A stretch of 64,000 bases of DNA from the NCBI GenBank assembly GCA_041751425.1, contig JBGSXL010000001.1:35579-99578 (forward strand), read 5' to 3'. Made by a program: the position numbers and the translations under genes. Source of the stretch: JAVVEG01 sp041751425 (GTDB taxonomy: Bacteria; Pseudomonadota; Gammaproteobacteria; Pseudomonadales; Pseudohongiellaceae). A model generated the notes under the pieces. That model was not told the origin of the DNA. It saw only the letters and a program-made list of their open reading frames with translations, and searched no databases. Positions 42,109 to 51,512 of this stretch are shown piece by piece; position 1 is the stretch's first letter; each line of letters opens with the position of its first letter.

Positions 42109-45030
42109 CTAGATCCTGCCCACTTTGTCCAGCAGTGAGAACAGGTTGTTCACGATGGTGGCAACGCGATCAACGTCGTCAGTTTTAGCGAGCACGGCGA
42201 AGGTCACTTTCTTGCGCAACTCCCGCAATGAGTTTTCACTCTTGCGCCAGTTCGGAAATTCAACAAATGCGGCTTTCACTTTCCGACTCACTTCTTCAGC
42301 GTTACCAATTTTTTCGTCGAGCAAGGTGCGATAAACAAAATAAGTGAGTCCATCAAAACCCTTTTGAGCCTGCTCGGTTTTGCGAGTCTCGTTCACCGCT
42401 ACTTCCTTCAGCAACGCTGCAAGCGACTCTGCGGTGCTAGCTTGTCGATCCTCAAAACTTTGCTGCACTGCCAAGGCCCTTTCTGCCATGGCAATCAGGT
42501 AAGGATCATCACTCTCTTCTTCAGCAATCTTCTGGATGGATTTGATCAGGTTAATGACTTTCGTGCCGTCACCCTCCGCACCTGCCTTGATCACCTCTAT
42601 GGTGTCACCATTGATGGCCACCAGATCTCCCGGCTCGCCAATCCCGTAGGTGCCAACTCTCTCTTGTACCAGTTCATCGGTTTTACGCTGGAAATCTCGG
42701 TCTACATACACCGTCTTGGTGTAGGCTTTGCGCACTACACTGTAAATGGCGGCAAGCGAAGCGAAGGTTTCAATCCAGGGGCGCAGAAAGGCATCGGGTG
42801 AAATGATCTCGTAGAGCATTTCGATTTCCTTGAATTCCCGGAAGAATACTTTGCGTCGATCGGCATCCCGGAAATGCTCAATCAGGTTCTCTACATCCTT
42901 GTCGTTAAAGTTCCGTTGTATCAGCGCCAGGTATTTGGGCGCCTCCTCTTCCATTTTCGATTGGAACACACCTTTGAGTAAGGCCAGGTCCTTGACGATG
43001 GCATTGATCTCATCGCTGTCAAAGGCCAGTGCTTTTTCGAGCTTGTCGAAGATGCCGACGAAATCGAGCACGAAGCCATGTGGCTTGACCATTTCCTGGG
43101 CTTCGTTCTCGTACGGGCGGTTTACCCGGGCAATCGCTTGTAGAAGCGTGTGGTCTCGCATGGGCTTGTCGAGATACATGGCGTAAAGCACCGGCGCATC
43201 AAAGCCCGTCAGCAATTTTTCGGTGACGATAAGAATTTTTGGCATCTGCTCCAGCTTACCGAAGCTCTTGCGTATCTGCCGCTCCTTCTTCGGGTCGAGG
43301 TGAAACTCCTTTAGCAGGGCAGAGTCATTATTGTTGCCGGTATAAACGACTTCGGAATACGCCGCTGGCAGGAACTGATCCAATGCATGTTTGTAATGCG
43401 CGCAGGCTTCGCGATCCACCCCGACCAGAAAAGCTTTGTAGCCAAGCGGTTCTACATTGGCCTTGTAATGCTCACTTACGTACTGGGCTACTTGCTGAAT
43501 ACGCTCCTTGCCCTTCAAGAAGTTCTTGAGATTAACTGCGCGCTCAAGAATCTTGTTCAGTTCTTCTATATCCGCCACGCCCTCTGCTTCTGCCAGTGAT
43601 AGAAATTCAGCATCAAGCGTTTCATGCGGCACCAGCATGACATTGGGAGCAAGTTGATAATAAAGGGGCAGCGTAGTGCCATCCTCAATACTGTCAGCAA
43701 TGGAATACTTGTGCAGGTAACCTTCGTCATCTTCGCAGCCGAAGGTTTTAAAGGTGCCCTTGCCGTAGACGGTCTTATCCACAGGCGTGCCGGTAAAACC
43801 CAGGTAGGTTGCATTCGGCAAACCGGCCATCAGGAAGGTGCCAAGATCACCACCTGTGGTGCGATGAGCTTCGTCAATGAGAACGTAGATATTAGAGCGT
43901 GTATTGATGTTGGCAGGCATATCACGAAACTTGTGGATCATCGTGACGATGATGCCCCGGTAGTCATCCTTTAGCAGTTGATTGAGCCGGGCGATACTGC
44001 TGGCGTGTTCCAGGTTACCCAGACCAAGCGCTGCAAGGTTCTTGAGCATCTGGTCTTCCAGTTCATTGCGGTCGATCATCAACAGAACCGTTGGTTTGTC
44101 GGCTTCCGGGGCGCGGAAGAGCCGCTCTGCCGCCTTAATCATGGTGAAGGTCTTGCCACTGCCCTGGGTATGCCAGACAAGGCCGCGAGTACGTGCGGGA
44201 TCGAGCCCACGGTTGACGGTGGCGTCCACTGCGCCAGTCTGGTGCTGGCGCAGGATGTATTTGTTCAGCTCCTCGTCCTTTTCTGCAAATACGATGTAAT
44301 CCTTTATGAAGGCCAGCACCTGCGGGATGGCGCAGAAGCTTTTCACCTTAGCCCCCAGCTTGCCGACCTCCGCATCTTTCCAGTTGAAAATATTCCGCCG
44401 CACCGTATTCCAGGAGACCCCGTAGGAAAAGCCGATGGCATCGGTGGCGGTGAAGAGTTGCTGTGATACGAAGAGCTCAGGTGTCTCACGATGGTAACGG
44501 CGGATCTGGTCCACCCCCAGGGCGATTGCCTCATCCTTGTTGGCATTCTTGCACTCGATCACCAACACCGGGATGCCGTTGATGAGAAAGATGACATCCT
44601 CCCGCGTGCCGTAGTGACCGTTGTGGAAGGCCCACTCTTCGGTGACTTCATAAACATTATTTGCCGGGTTGTCGTAGTCGATCAGGATCAGGTCTCGTTC
44701 TCGCTTTTCTTCATGATCGAAGAACTTGCCGCGGTTGCGTAGGTGTTCGACGAATTCGCGGTTGCCGTCAATGTCGGGATGGAGATGGCGGAACTGGCCG
44801 AGCAAGGCGCCTTTAGCTTCGGCGTAGCGTGGGTTGAATTGGCGTACTTTGGCGTCGAGGAGGTCGTCGAAGAAAAGAGAGCGATTCTTGGCGCGGTCGT
44901 TGGGGGGCGTGGTGGGGTCAAATCCACGTCGCTGCTCGGCTTCTTTGCGGGAAACAAAAGTCCACCCGACATCCCGGGCATAGGTAAGGATGCGAGCTTG
45001 AACTGTCTTATGTTCGCCAGGTTTGCTCAT
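42109..45030 (-). CDS. hsdR: Type I restriction endonuclease subunit R
   Basis: Motor and nuclease subunit of the type I enzyme. The 973-residue protein has the PD-(D/E)xK nuclease core in VLVIECKNANKDEA (Glu-159/Lys-161), then the SF2 translocase: Walker A WHTQGSGKTFTM (residues ~289–294), DEAH box LIDEAHRTTGGDLG (~386–389), LGFTGTPVDK (motif III) and VTEKLLTGFDAPVLY with AIARVNRPY. The start ATG gives MSKPGEHKTVQARIL; an in-frame longer reading would overlap the DUF4435 gene. It is separated from hsdS by two genes (ariA and ariB), which is unusual. Confidence 0.95.
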   Translation of the reverse strand: MSKPGEHKTVQARILTYARDVGWTFVSRKEAEQRRGFDPTTPPNDRAKNRSLFFDDLLDAKVRQFNPRYAEAKGALLGQFRHLHPDIDGNREFVEHLRNRGKFFDHEEKRERDLILIDYDNPANNVYEVTEEWAFHNGHYGTREDVIFLINGIPVLVIECKNANKDEAIALGVDQIRRYHRETPELFVSQQLFTATDAIGFSYGVSWNTVRRNIFNWKDAEVGKLGAKVKSFCAIPQVLAFIKDYIVFAEKDEELNKYILRQHQTGAVDATVNRGLDPARTRGLVWHTQGSGKTFTMIKAAERLFRAPEADKPTVLLMIDRNELEDQMLKNLAALGLGNLEHASSIARLNQLLKDDYRGIIVTMIHKFRDMPANINTRSNIYVLIDEAHRTTGGDLGTFLMAGLPNATYLGFTGTPVDKTVYGKGTFKTFGCEDDEGYLHKYSIADSIEDGTTLPLYYQLAPNVMLVPHETLDAEFLSLAEAEGVADIEELNKILERAVNLKNFLKGKERIQQVAQYVSEHYKANVEPLGYKAFLVGVDREACAHYKHALDQFLPAAYSEVVYTGNNNDSALLKEFHLDPKKERQIRKSFGKLEQMPKILIVTEKLLTGFDAPVLYAMYLDKPMRDHTLLQAIARVNRPYENEAQEMVKPHGFVLDFVGIFDKLEKALAFDSDEINAIVKDLALLKGVFQSKMEEEAPKYLALIQRNFNDKDVENLIEHFRDADRRKVFFREFKEIEMLYEIISPDAFLRPWIETFASLAAIYSVVRKAYTKTVYVDRDFQRKTDELVQERVGTYGIGEPGDLVAINGDTIEVIKAGAEGDGTKVINLIKSIQKIAEEESDDPYLIAMAERALAVQQSFEDRQASTAESLAALLKEVAVNETRKTEQAQKGFDGLTYFVYRTLLDEKIGNAEEVSRKVKAAFVEFPNWRKSENSLRELRKKVTFAVLAKTDDVDRVATIVNNLFSLLDKVGRI

Positions 45031-45109
45031 TAGTTTAAGGTTATCCTCCGCCACAGCCCACAGGGCGTTAAAGGGTGGGCGGCAATGAATTCTACGATAA
45101 CGGACATGG

Positions 45110-46081
45110 TTACACCCTCTTCTGCTCAATATATGCGCAGAAAGTGTTAGATATAAACGTTCTCAGTGATTGCGGTACACGTGCGCGATTTCCGAGCACT
45201 GTCACCGCGTTTCCAGCGGATACTGTAACTTTCATTTTTGGAGCGTTAACGTATGCTGCAAAAAAAGTAGCAGAACTCTGGTGTACGGATTTGCAAAACT
45301 CAACTAAATACCACAGCACATATTTTCCACGAACAAAACTTCGATATGATGAAGCCTTCCTAAACTGAGCCTCATGAATTGAAATGTCTGTAGATGCTTC
45401 GAATTTGACCCCAGCACTCTTATGAATATATAGCGCTCTTTTAGCCTCCGCTGCTGACGAAGTATCAACTATAAGCCTACCGTCCTGAATAGAAAACATT
45501 TTGCCAATCTTGATATCGTTTAGATTCGCTTTTGTGCCAGCACTTCGCCAAAAAAGGATGCGCGCCATTGTTGGAATCATCGCGATAAAAAATTCTTCAA
45601 GATTAGCTTCGAACTGATCACAGACACGGTCTATTTCGTCATGACTGGCATTAGAGAAACCAAAGACTTCAGTTAGAATTCGACGACAGGTGCCGCGAGT
45701 AACAATTGAATTCTCAATCGAGTATTTGTCCGTAACGTAAACATTAAAGTCATTTGGCAGCTTCTCTGAAATTAAATCTGATAGATCACGATCGACAAAG
45801 AAACAGACGCGTTTTTTTGGAAACTGTCGCCAGTCAATATCTCGATAAATTCGAAGAACCTGATCTCTATTTCCCGCGGGCCAAAGTTCAACTTCCCAGT
45901 CGTCCGGTAGGAAATGTTCAATGAACCCTCGATAGAAACAGGGGTCCTCCTTACCTTCAACAAAGCCATATACTACTTTCTTAGTTTTCGAAAATCTCGC
46001 TAAGAACTCGTGGTAACTCGCTATCTTGCAGCTAAGGGCAGCAGCGTGTACTTTTAACATGCTCATAGTTGCATCCGTCAA
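45110..46081 (-). CDS. ariB: DUF4435 (Toprim-like) protein, AriB of a PARIS-like system
   Basis: A 323-residue protein with a DUF4435 domain, an OLD-type Toprim fold. The acidic residues expected at the metal site are visible: VYGFVEGKEDPCFY (Glu-42) and CFFVDRDLSD (Asp-97, Asp-99). In PARIS, AriB is the effector nuclease that AriA holds inactive until an anti-restriction protein such as Ocr triggers release; AriB of E. coli B185 cleaves tRNA. The TTG start overlaps the ariA stop (TTGA); an ATG 15 bp further in is the alternative. Base composition is visibly lower in G+C than hsdR and hsdM. Confidence 0.72.
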   Translation of the reverse strand: MTDATMSMLKVHAAALSCKIASYHEFLARFSKTKKVVYGFVEGKEDPCFYRGFIEHFLPDDWEVELWPAGNRDQVLRIYRDIDWRQFPKKRVCFFVDRDLSDLISEKLPNDFNVYVTDKYSIENSIVTRGTCRRILTEVFGFSNASHDEIDRVCDQFEANLEEFFIAMIPTMARILFWRSAGTKANLNDIKIGKMFSIQDGRLIVDTSSAAEAKRALYIHKSAGVKFEASTDISIHEAQFRKASSYRSFVRGKYVLWYLVEFCKSVHQSSATFFAAYVNAPKMKVTVSAGNAVTVLGNRARVPQSLRTFISNTFCAYIEQKRV

Positions 46082-47439
46082 ATAATGAACTCGCCAATAC
46101 CGTGTGCATATTTCCGAAGTTCGTTATCGTAGATGAACGGAGAGTGTGTTACGGCTACCAAGCCCGAGCAGAACTCCGCCCTGCGGATGTCCGAAACGAA
46201 CTTGCGCTGCCATTCTACAGAAAGAGACAACTCCGGCTCATCTATTAGAACGAAATACTTTTTTCCGCCTGATAAATAGAGGTGGCTAAATAGCGACACA
46301 ATCTGCTTTTCTCCGGATGATAGATTCTGTAATTCGATTTCTCGGGTCGATTCTCTTGCGCTCTTAGAAACAATTTGGAAATTGAAATTGGAAGTATCAT
46401 ATTGAAATTCCTTGTCGACCATATAGTCATTGCACGCCTCACAAAAACTTACAATCTTAACTTCTCTTTTCTCCAATTCCTGATGAAAAGCCATTAACTT
46501 AGTAAAGTAATGGCATATCACTTGTGAGTGAACATTCTTTGTTGGATTGTCCTTAACCATTTGTATGATTTTTCTCAAGTGTAGTTTGTTTTCTTGTGAA
46601 AGCACCGGCTCTTGAATTCTATTAAGAATATTGTCAATTGTCTTCGAGTCCGCTTTTCGAATTGGCTTCAGGTCTACTGATTGATACTTCTCCTCAACGA
46701 TGTCGCCGAGATAACTAAAGGTTAGGTTGTTGAGATTAGCTCGGGCAAACTTATCGAGTTCCTCGCGCGTTTCACGGATAGCGGACTCTACGTCTTTCAT
46801 GCCAAACTCAACGAGTTCGACGTAAATCCCTGCACTGCGGCGAGAGCTAAGCATATGCCGTCTTTTAGCCAACTCGCGGTCATCTAGTCCCTTGAAAATA
46901 AGATTCAATTCTTGCTCAATGCGACGATACGTAGGAAGGTAAAGAAGTTGAGCGCCAAGGGATCCTTGAATGGCTTCCATTGTCTGAATCAGAGTACTGG
47001 GTTTTCTTTTTCTTGGTCGCTCGAATAAGTCTATCTGGCTTAGCAGTAAGTGAATCGGAATGTCATATTGGTCACACAGCATCTCGAGCTCAGGAAGCGG
47101 CAGCCGACCCTCAGTGCGTTCAAGCAGAGCTATTATTCGATGTCTGACGGGGGGCGGCACTTGACGGAGAAATCTTCCGTCTATTTTTTGGAGCGATTCT
47201 TCGAAATCTGAGTAACGAAGGACGTGTTCAGTTTTCCCTATCGTAAGTGTCAGAGAGTTAAACTGGAATTTAGCTATGGCGCTCCATTGTCCTGATAAGA
47301 GGTAAAACAGCAATTGCAGCACTGTTGTTTTCCCTGCTCCATTCTCTCCGACAAGGATCAGCGTATTGTCCTTGAATTTGATGTCTAAGTCCCTATAGCC
47401 ATGAAGCTTAGAGATTTGGAATCGCGTAATTTGGTTCAT
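46078..47439 (-). CDS. ariA: ABC/OLD-type AAA15 ATPase, AriA of a PARIS-like system
   Basis: A 453-residue ATPase of the AAA15/OLD kind. Walker A is LVGENGAGKTTVL (residues 30–42), the ABC-type signature LSSGEKQIV is at about 373–381, Walker B is FVLIDEPELSLS (Asp-400, Glu-401) and the H-loop is AVTHSPF (~430). The middle is a helical coiled-coil region. Size, order and coupling with a DUF4435 gene match PARIS, in which AriA forms the ATPase scaffold that senses viral triggers. It follows hsdS after 28 bp, inside the restriction operon. An unrelated retron or OLD-type ATPase pair is the alternative. Confidence 0.75.
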   Translation of the reverse strand: MNQITRFQISKLHGYRDLDIKFKDNTLILVGENGAGKTTVLQLLFYLLSGQWSAIAKFQFNSLTLTIGKTEHVLRYSDFEESLQKIDGRFLRQVPPPVRHRIIALLERTEGRLPLPELEMLCDQYDIPIHLLLSQIDLFERPRKRKPSTLIQTMEAIQGSLGAQLLYLPTYRRIEQELNLIFKGLDDRELAKRRHMLSSRRSAGIYVELVEFGMKDVESAIRETREELDKFARANLNNLTFSYLGDIVEEKYQSVDLKPIRKADSKTIDNILNRIQEPVLSQENKLHLRKIIQMVKDNPTKNVHSQVICHYFTKLMAFHQELEKREVKIVSFCEACNDYMVDKEFQYDTSNFNFQIVSKSARESTREIELQNLSSGEKQIVSLFSHLYLSGGKKYFVLIDEPELSLSVEWQRKFVSDIRRAEFCSGLVAVTHSPFIYDNELRKYAHGIGEFII

Positions 47440-47467
47440 AGTTGAGTCGTTCCTATGTTAGTAATGG

Positions 47468-48829
47468 TCAGCTTCTAATTTCGTACTGTAGGTTGACATC
47501 GTGAATGCGGATCTTGGCAGTCATAAGCTCTTGCAGGAGGGTGCGGAAGAGATTTTGGAGTTGATTCCACTTACGTTCGTGCAAGACGCGTTTCTCATCA
47601 AGTGATTCAAACACGGTCACCATAGCAGCCTGCTCGTGTAGCTTTGGGAGCATTAAGGGGAAGCTACGAATCAATGCGGCGTTCATGTTTCTCTGGTTCG
47701 CTCCGTGACCGAGCTTTCGAAGGTCTTCGTAGTGATACTCAAAGAAGTAGTACAGAAACTTAGAAGAGATCCGCCTCTTGTCGGTCGGTGTGATCGACGC
47801 ACAAGCTTGGTTTGTTGCGGCTTCGATCCCAAGTAATCCCACTCTTCCACGAGTTATCCCTTGGCCATACATTGCCATAAGCAAGGTTCCTTCAGGGAAA
47901 AGTCGGGCAGCAGAATTCGTGAGGCCAACTGGCGTAATCTTCTCCTCCGTGTCATGAATTACGCAGTAGTTGATCTCTCCAGTTTTCACCCACGGGATGG
48001 TTCCGTCACTCCAGTTATCTGCGATGTCTCGTGCGGGAGTTCCACCACTTTGAATTTTCGCGACATCTCCCACTTTGCACATCATCCAGCTTTCGGGCGC
48101 AGGGCCGATTTCGGTTTGTTTTGGGGGTTCATTGTGAAGGCCTTCGGTGAAGAGTTTGTGCATGAGGGCTTTTTTCAGTTCGGTGGTGGTCTGAATGATG
48201 CGCTCCTGAGCTTCGATTGCCCGCTGCACCATAGAAAGGATGTGCGCGATTTTCTTCTGCTCGGGGAGAGGGGGGAGCGGAACTTCGACAGCCTTCAGCT
48301 TCGATTGGTTGATCGACGATTGATTGACCGAGCGGCTGCAGATCGAAATAAAGACACCGATTTCGCGATAGTACTGAAATACGCGATTCAGGAATTCCGC
48401 TTCGAAAACTTCAGGATTTGCACGGATGAGAAGCAGATTCATCCCATGCAACAGGTCCTCGTAATCCCTTTCGGCGAAGCCCGTCTTACCGAGGTGTGGG
48501 TCACTGTTGATGTGACTGAAAAGAATGTCTCCCTTCTGGATTCGGTATTTCTCAAGATCCTTTTCTTTGAGGTCGGAGGCAAAGCGAACTCTTGTCTCGT
48601 CAATCCATCCACCGCCGATGGTTTCGATGCGGCTAACTTTGTAGTCGCCGTTGTTCTGATCTTGTTTCGTCGTGAGGCCATTACGAATAGCGAGCAACGC
48701 CTTAGGATTTTCTTCGCCCAGTGTGACTGAACTCCAATCTGCGGCAATCTGTGTGAACTCAAAGTCCTTTGTCGTGCCGGGATCGTCGCTAGGACTGCCG
48801 CTGGCAGCTTGCCTAAGATTCTTGCTCAC
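47468..48829 (-). CDS. hsdS: Type I restriction enzyme specificity subunit
   Basis: Determines the split DNA target of the methylase and nuclease. The 453-residue protein has the two-TRD plan: first target-recognition domain (~30–195), the central conserved region with PLPPLPEQKKIAHILSMVQRAIEAQERII, a second target-recognition domain (~240–400: WMMCKVGDVAKIQSGGTPAR, IPWVKTGEIN) and a C-terminal conserved helix with LHEQAAMVTVFESLDEKRVL. The start overlaps the rhuM stop (ATGA). I saw no inverted repeats or second hsdS fragment that would signal recombination-driven switching. Confidence 0.93.
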   Translation of the reverse strand: MSKNLRQAASGSPSDDPGTTKDFEFTQIAADWSSVTLGEENPKALLAIRNGLTTKQDQNNGDYKVSRIETIGGGWIDETRVRFASDLKEKDLEKYRIQKGDILFSHINSDPHLGKTGFAERDYEDLLHGMNLLLIRANPEVFEAEFLNRVFQYYREIGVFISICSRSVNQSSINQSKLKAVEVPLPPLPEQKKIAHILSMVQRAIEAQERIIQTTTELKKALMHKLFTEGLHNEPPKQTEIGPAPESWMMCKVGDVAKIQSGGTPARDIADNWSDGTIPWVKTGEINYCVIHDTEEKITPVGLTNSAARLFPEGTLLMAMYGQGITRGRVGLLGIEAATNQACASITPTDKRRISSKFLYYFFEYHYEDLRKLGHGANQRNMNAALIRSFPLMLPKLHEQAAMVTVFESLDEKRVLHERKWNQLQNLFRTLLQELMTAKIRIHDVNLQYEIRS

Positions 48830-49827
48830 GATTTGCCTCCCTTCCGTTTAAGTTCCTTCTCCAAGTCCTCAATAGTTTTCAAATCCTCGGCATCAGCTGC
48901 AATCGCTGCCTGCTTCCGATGTTTTCTGTCGAAGTCTTCATACCGCTCTGCGGCGATGGCTTTCATCGCTTCGTGAGTGACGGAGCCGGAACCTTCGAGT
49001 AGGGGCTGATCGTTGGACGCCAGCATGCGGTCCACGCTTTTCCGCCAAAAGTCGAGGGTGAGGTCTTTCTGCTGTTTCGCGCGCAGTTCTGCCTGCTCAA
49101 GGAAGATGACAACGAGACGGTTGAGGGTATCGACTTCTTCTTCGTTGAGATAGTTCTTGGCGACAATAATGTCGTGCTTGCGGACACGGGAACCGCTCCA
49201 GGTGGTGAGTGCCATGTTGGGCTGGCTCGCATCGGCACGGGCGACGATGAGTTCAGCAGCGGTCTGGTGGGTAGCAGCGTAGAGCAGCTTGTTCTGCACT
49301 TCGGCGAAGAAGAGCTGGGTTTCCTTTTCTCGTACCTGGTAATCACTGCTAAGGGTGAAAAGGTCGCGAACCTTCTGGTAGAAACGCTTTTCCGAGGCCC
49401 GGATGTCGCGGATGCGGGCCAGGAGTTCGTCGAAGTAGTCCAGGCCGTCGGGGTTCTTGAGGCGTTCGTCGTCCATGACAAAGCCTTTGATCAGGTATTC
49501 CTTAAGATGGCTGCTGGCCCACTGGCGGAACTGGACGCCGCGCGGGGAGCGTACTCGGTAGCCAATGGCCAGAATGAGGTCGAGGTTGTAGAGCTTGGTC
49601 TGATAGCGCTTCCCGTCGCTGGCAGTTGTCAAGGATTCCTTGACAACTGAAGTCTCAACTAACTCCCCGTCCTCAATGATGTTTTTGGCGTGAAGGCTGA
49701 CATTCTGCTTGGTTGTCTGGAAAAGCTCTGCGATTTCGAGCTGGGTGAGCCAGACCGTCTGGCCTTCGACGCGTAGGTCGAGCCGGGTGCGGCCGTCGTC
49801 CGAGGTGTAGAGGACGAGCTCGCTCAT
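48826..49827 (-). CDS. rhuM: RhuM family protein
   Basis: A 333-residue protein of the RhuM (virulence-associated in Salmonella pathogenicity island 3) family: LRVEGQTVWLTQLEIAELFQTTKQNVSLHAKNI at the N-terminus (a KilA-N/helix-turn-helix-like part), then LDLILAIGYRVRSPRGVQFRQWA and the C-terminal segment with TTWSGSRVRKHDIIVAKNYL. Function is unknown, but the family often sits between hsdM and hsdS, as here, and may regulate the restriction system or act as a toxin-like add-on. It overlaps both neighbours by 4 bp (ATGA), so translation is coupled. Confidence 0.88.
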   Translation of the reverse strand: MSELVLYTSDDGRTRLDLRVEGQTVWLTQLEIAELFQTTKQNVSLHAKNIIEDGELVETSVVKESLTTASDGKRYQTKLYNLDLILAIGYRVRSPRGVQFRQWASSHLKEYLIKGFVMDDERLKNPDGLDYFDELLARIRDIRASEKRFYQKVRDLFTLSSDYQVREKETQLFFAEVQNKLLYAATHQTAAELIVARADASQPNMALTTWSGSRVRKHDIIVAKNYLNEEEVDTLNRLVVIFLEQAELRAKQQKDLTLDFWRKSVDRMLASNDQPLLEGSGSVTHEAMKAIAAERYEDFDRKHRKQAAIAADAEDLKTIEDLEKELKRKGGKS

Positions 49828-51419
49828 TGGGCTACTCCCAATTTTTTGAGGATTTTGTGAAGCGCCTTGTCGGTCTCCCGTGCCTCTGCCTCAATCACAT
49901 TCAGTTCTTGCACAATTTCCGCAATGGGCCGGTAGGTTTCGGCGTCGCTGGTGTGGATGTAGCGGCTGGGGGAGATGTTGTAGTCGTTCTTCTTCAACTC
50001 GGTATGATCGACAATGCGGCTGAGTTTCTCTTCTTCCTTCCAGCCGATAAGAGTGTCAGCAAGGCGCTGGATGCCTGTGTCGGGGATGAAATTCTTGGGG
50101 TCGCCCTTCTCGACGACCTGACTGGCGTTGACGAGGAAGACCTTGCCCTTTCTGGCTTTCGGCTTGGCCTTGTTCAGGAACAGCACGATGCCGGGGGCGG
50201 TGGTGTTGTAGAAGAGGTTTTCGGGCAGATAGAGCACGCTCTCGATGAGGTCATTGTCTACAAACCACTGGCGCACGGCTTTTTCCTTGCTGGTGCCGGC
50301 ATTGCCGGAACCGCGCGATGCGGCACCGGTGTCGAGGACGACAGCGGCACGGCCATCTGCCTTGAGGCTGGCGTGCATGTGCTGTACCCAGCCCCAGTCG
50401 GCAGAGGATTTGCCCGGGAAGCCGGCCCCGGCGGGGAAGCGGTCGAACTCGTCGTTGTCATAGTCGGCTTCGGTGAACCAGTCCTGGTTCCACATGGGAT
50501 TGGCGACAACGCGGTCGAAGGTGCGCAGCTTGCCCTGTTTGGTGCGGAATTTGGGGTTCTTGAAGGTGTCGCCGATCTCGATCTCGCCCTCCATGTCGTG
50601 GATGATCATGTTCATGTTGGCCATGGCCCAGGTGTCGGCGATGTATTCCTGGCCATACAGTTTCAGCGGTGCCACGGTGCACTTTTTGCCTTTGGCCGCT
50701 TCTTCCATGGCAATCTCGCACTTGATGAGGAGGCCGCCGGAGCCACAAGTGGGATCGTAGATTTCCATGCCGGGCTCGGGTTGGAGCACACGGGACATGA
50801 TGATGCCGACTTCGGGCGGGGTGTAGAACTCGCCAGCACTCTGGCCGCCGCCCTCGGCAAACTTGCGAATGAGGTATTCGTAGCTCTTGCCGATGATGTC
50901 GGCCTCGACGTCCTCAAGACCCAGACGCTTGGTGCTGACAGCTTCGATCAGATTGGAGAGGCGGTCATCGTCGATGTCGCGCTGGCCGTGGGTGGTCGCG
51001 TTGAAGTCAACCCGGTCGATGATGCCCTGCAGGTTGGGATTCTGTTTGGCGATTTCCCGCATCTGGGTAGTCACGCCTTCGCCGATCTTGTCGGCGAGTT
51101 TTCGAATCACCGACCAGACAGCTTGCTCGGGGTCATCGGGTTGCAGCGGCAGGTAGAAGCGAACCAGCTTGTGGTCGGCTTTGACGAGCTGAAAAGCCTT
51201 TTTGCGAGAACCGACTTCCTTAGCGATACGGTTGATTTCGTCGTCGAATACATCACACAGTCGCTTGGTGAATATAAGAGGAAGGATAAAGTCCTTGTAC
51301 TTGGGCGCGTCCTTGGCACCACGGATAGAACATGCAGCATCCCAGATCCAGGATTCCAGGGATTTGTCTTTTTGTTTATCTGCGGTCTTGTCGCCGGCGG
51401 TTTTGTTGCGTTTTGCCAT
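49824..51419 (-). CDS. hsdM: Type I restriction enzyme methylase subunit
   Basis: N6-adenine methyltransferase subunit that modifies the host and forms the core of the restriction complex. The 531-residue protein has an N-terminal helical domain (LESWIWDAACSIRG), GEFYTPPEVG, the SAM-binding motif I DPTCGSGGLL (~222–231) and catalytic motif IV as NPMW (~307–310). NPMW in place of NPPF/Y is known in one branch of type I methylases, so activity is still expected. The start MAKRNKTAG was preferred to an ATG 12 bp earlier; neither has a clear Shine-Dalgarno. It is the first gene of the operon and the IS3 remnant lies just upstream, within promoter distance. Confidence 0.95.
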   Translation of the reverse strand: MAKRNKTAGDKTADKQKDKSLESWIWDAACSIRGAKDAPKYKDFILPLIFTKRLCDVFDDEINRIAKEVGSRKKAFQLVKADHKLVRFYLPLQPDDPEQAVWSVIRKLADKIGEGVTTQMREIAKQNPNLQGIIDRVDFNATTHGQRDIDDDRLSNLIEAVSTKRLGLEDVEADIIGKSYEYLIRKFAEGGGQSAGEFYTPPEVGIIMSRVLQPEPGMEIYDPTCGSGGLLIKCEIAMEEAAKGKKCTVAPLKLYGQEYIADTWAMANMNMIIHDMEGEIEIGDTFKNPKFRTKQGKLRTFDRVVANPMWNQDWFTEADYDNDEFDRFPAGAGFPGKSSADWGWVQHMHASLKADGRAAVVLDTGAASRGSGNAGTSKEKAVRQWFVDNDLIESVLYLPENLFYNTTAPGIVLFLNKAKPKARKGKVFLVNASQVVEKGDPKNFIPDTGIQRLADTLIGWKEEEKLSRIVDHTELKKNDYNISPSRYIHTSDAETYRPIAEIVQELNVIEAEARETDKALHKILKKLGVAQ

Positions 51420-51512
51420 GTACAAATCCATATACTATTTTTAGTTCCAACGAGAGGATGTTCGGACCAAGGGTGCCAGTTGACGAGACCCCTGCTTCAG
51501 TGGCACTTTTCT

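Noticed and set aside
45110..47439. Gabija-type (OLD nuclease + UvrD helicase) system
   Set aside because: The ATPase has no fused Toprim and the partner is DUF4435, not a helicase; the PARIS arrangement fits better.
47861..48730. A 289-codon plus-strand open frame opposite hsdS
   Set aside because: hsdS has unmistakable two-TRD structure on the other strand; the antisense translation resembles nothing and has no ribosome site.
47468..48829. Phase-variable specificity subunit by inversion
   Set aside because: Only one hsdS copy is present and no recombinase or inverted repeats were seen around it.
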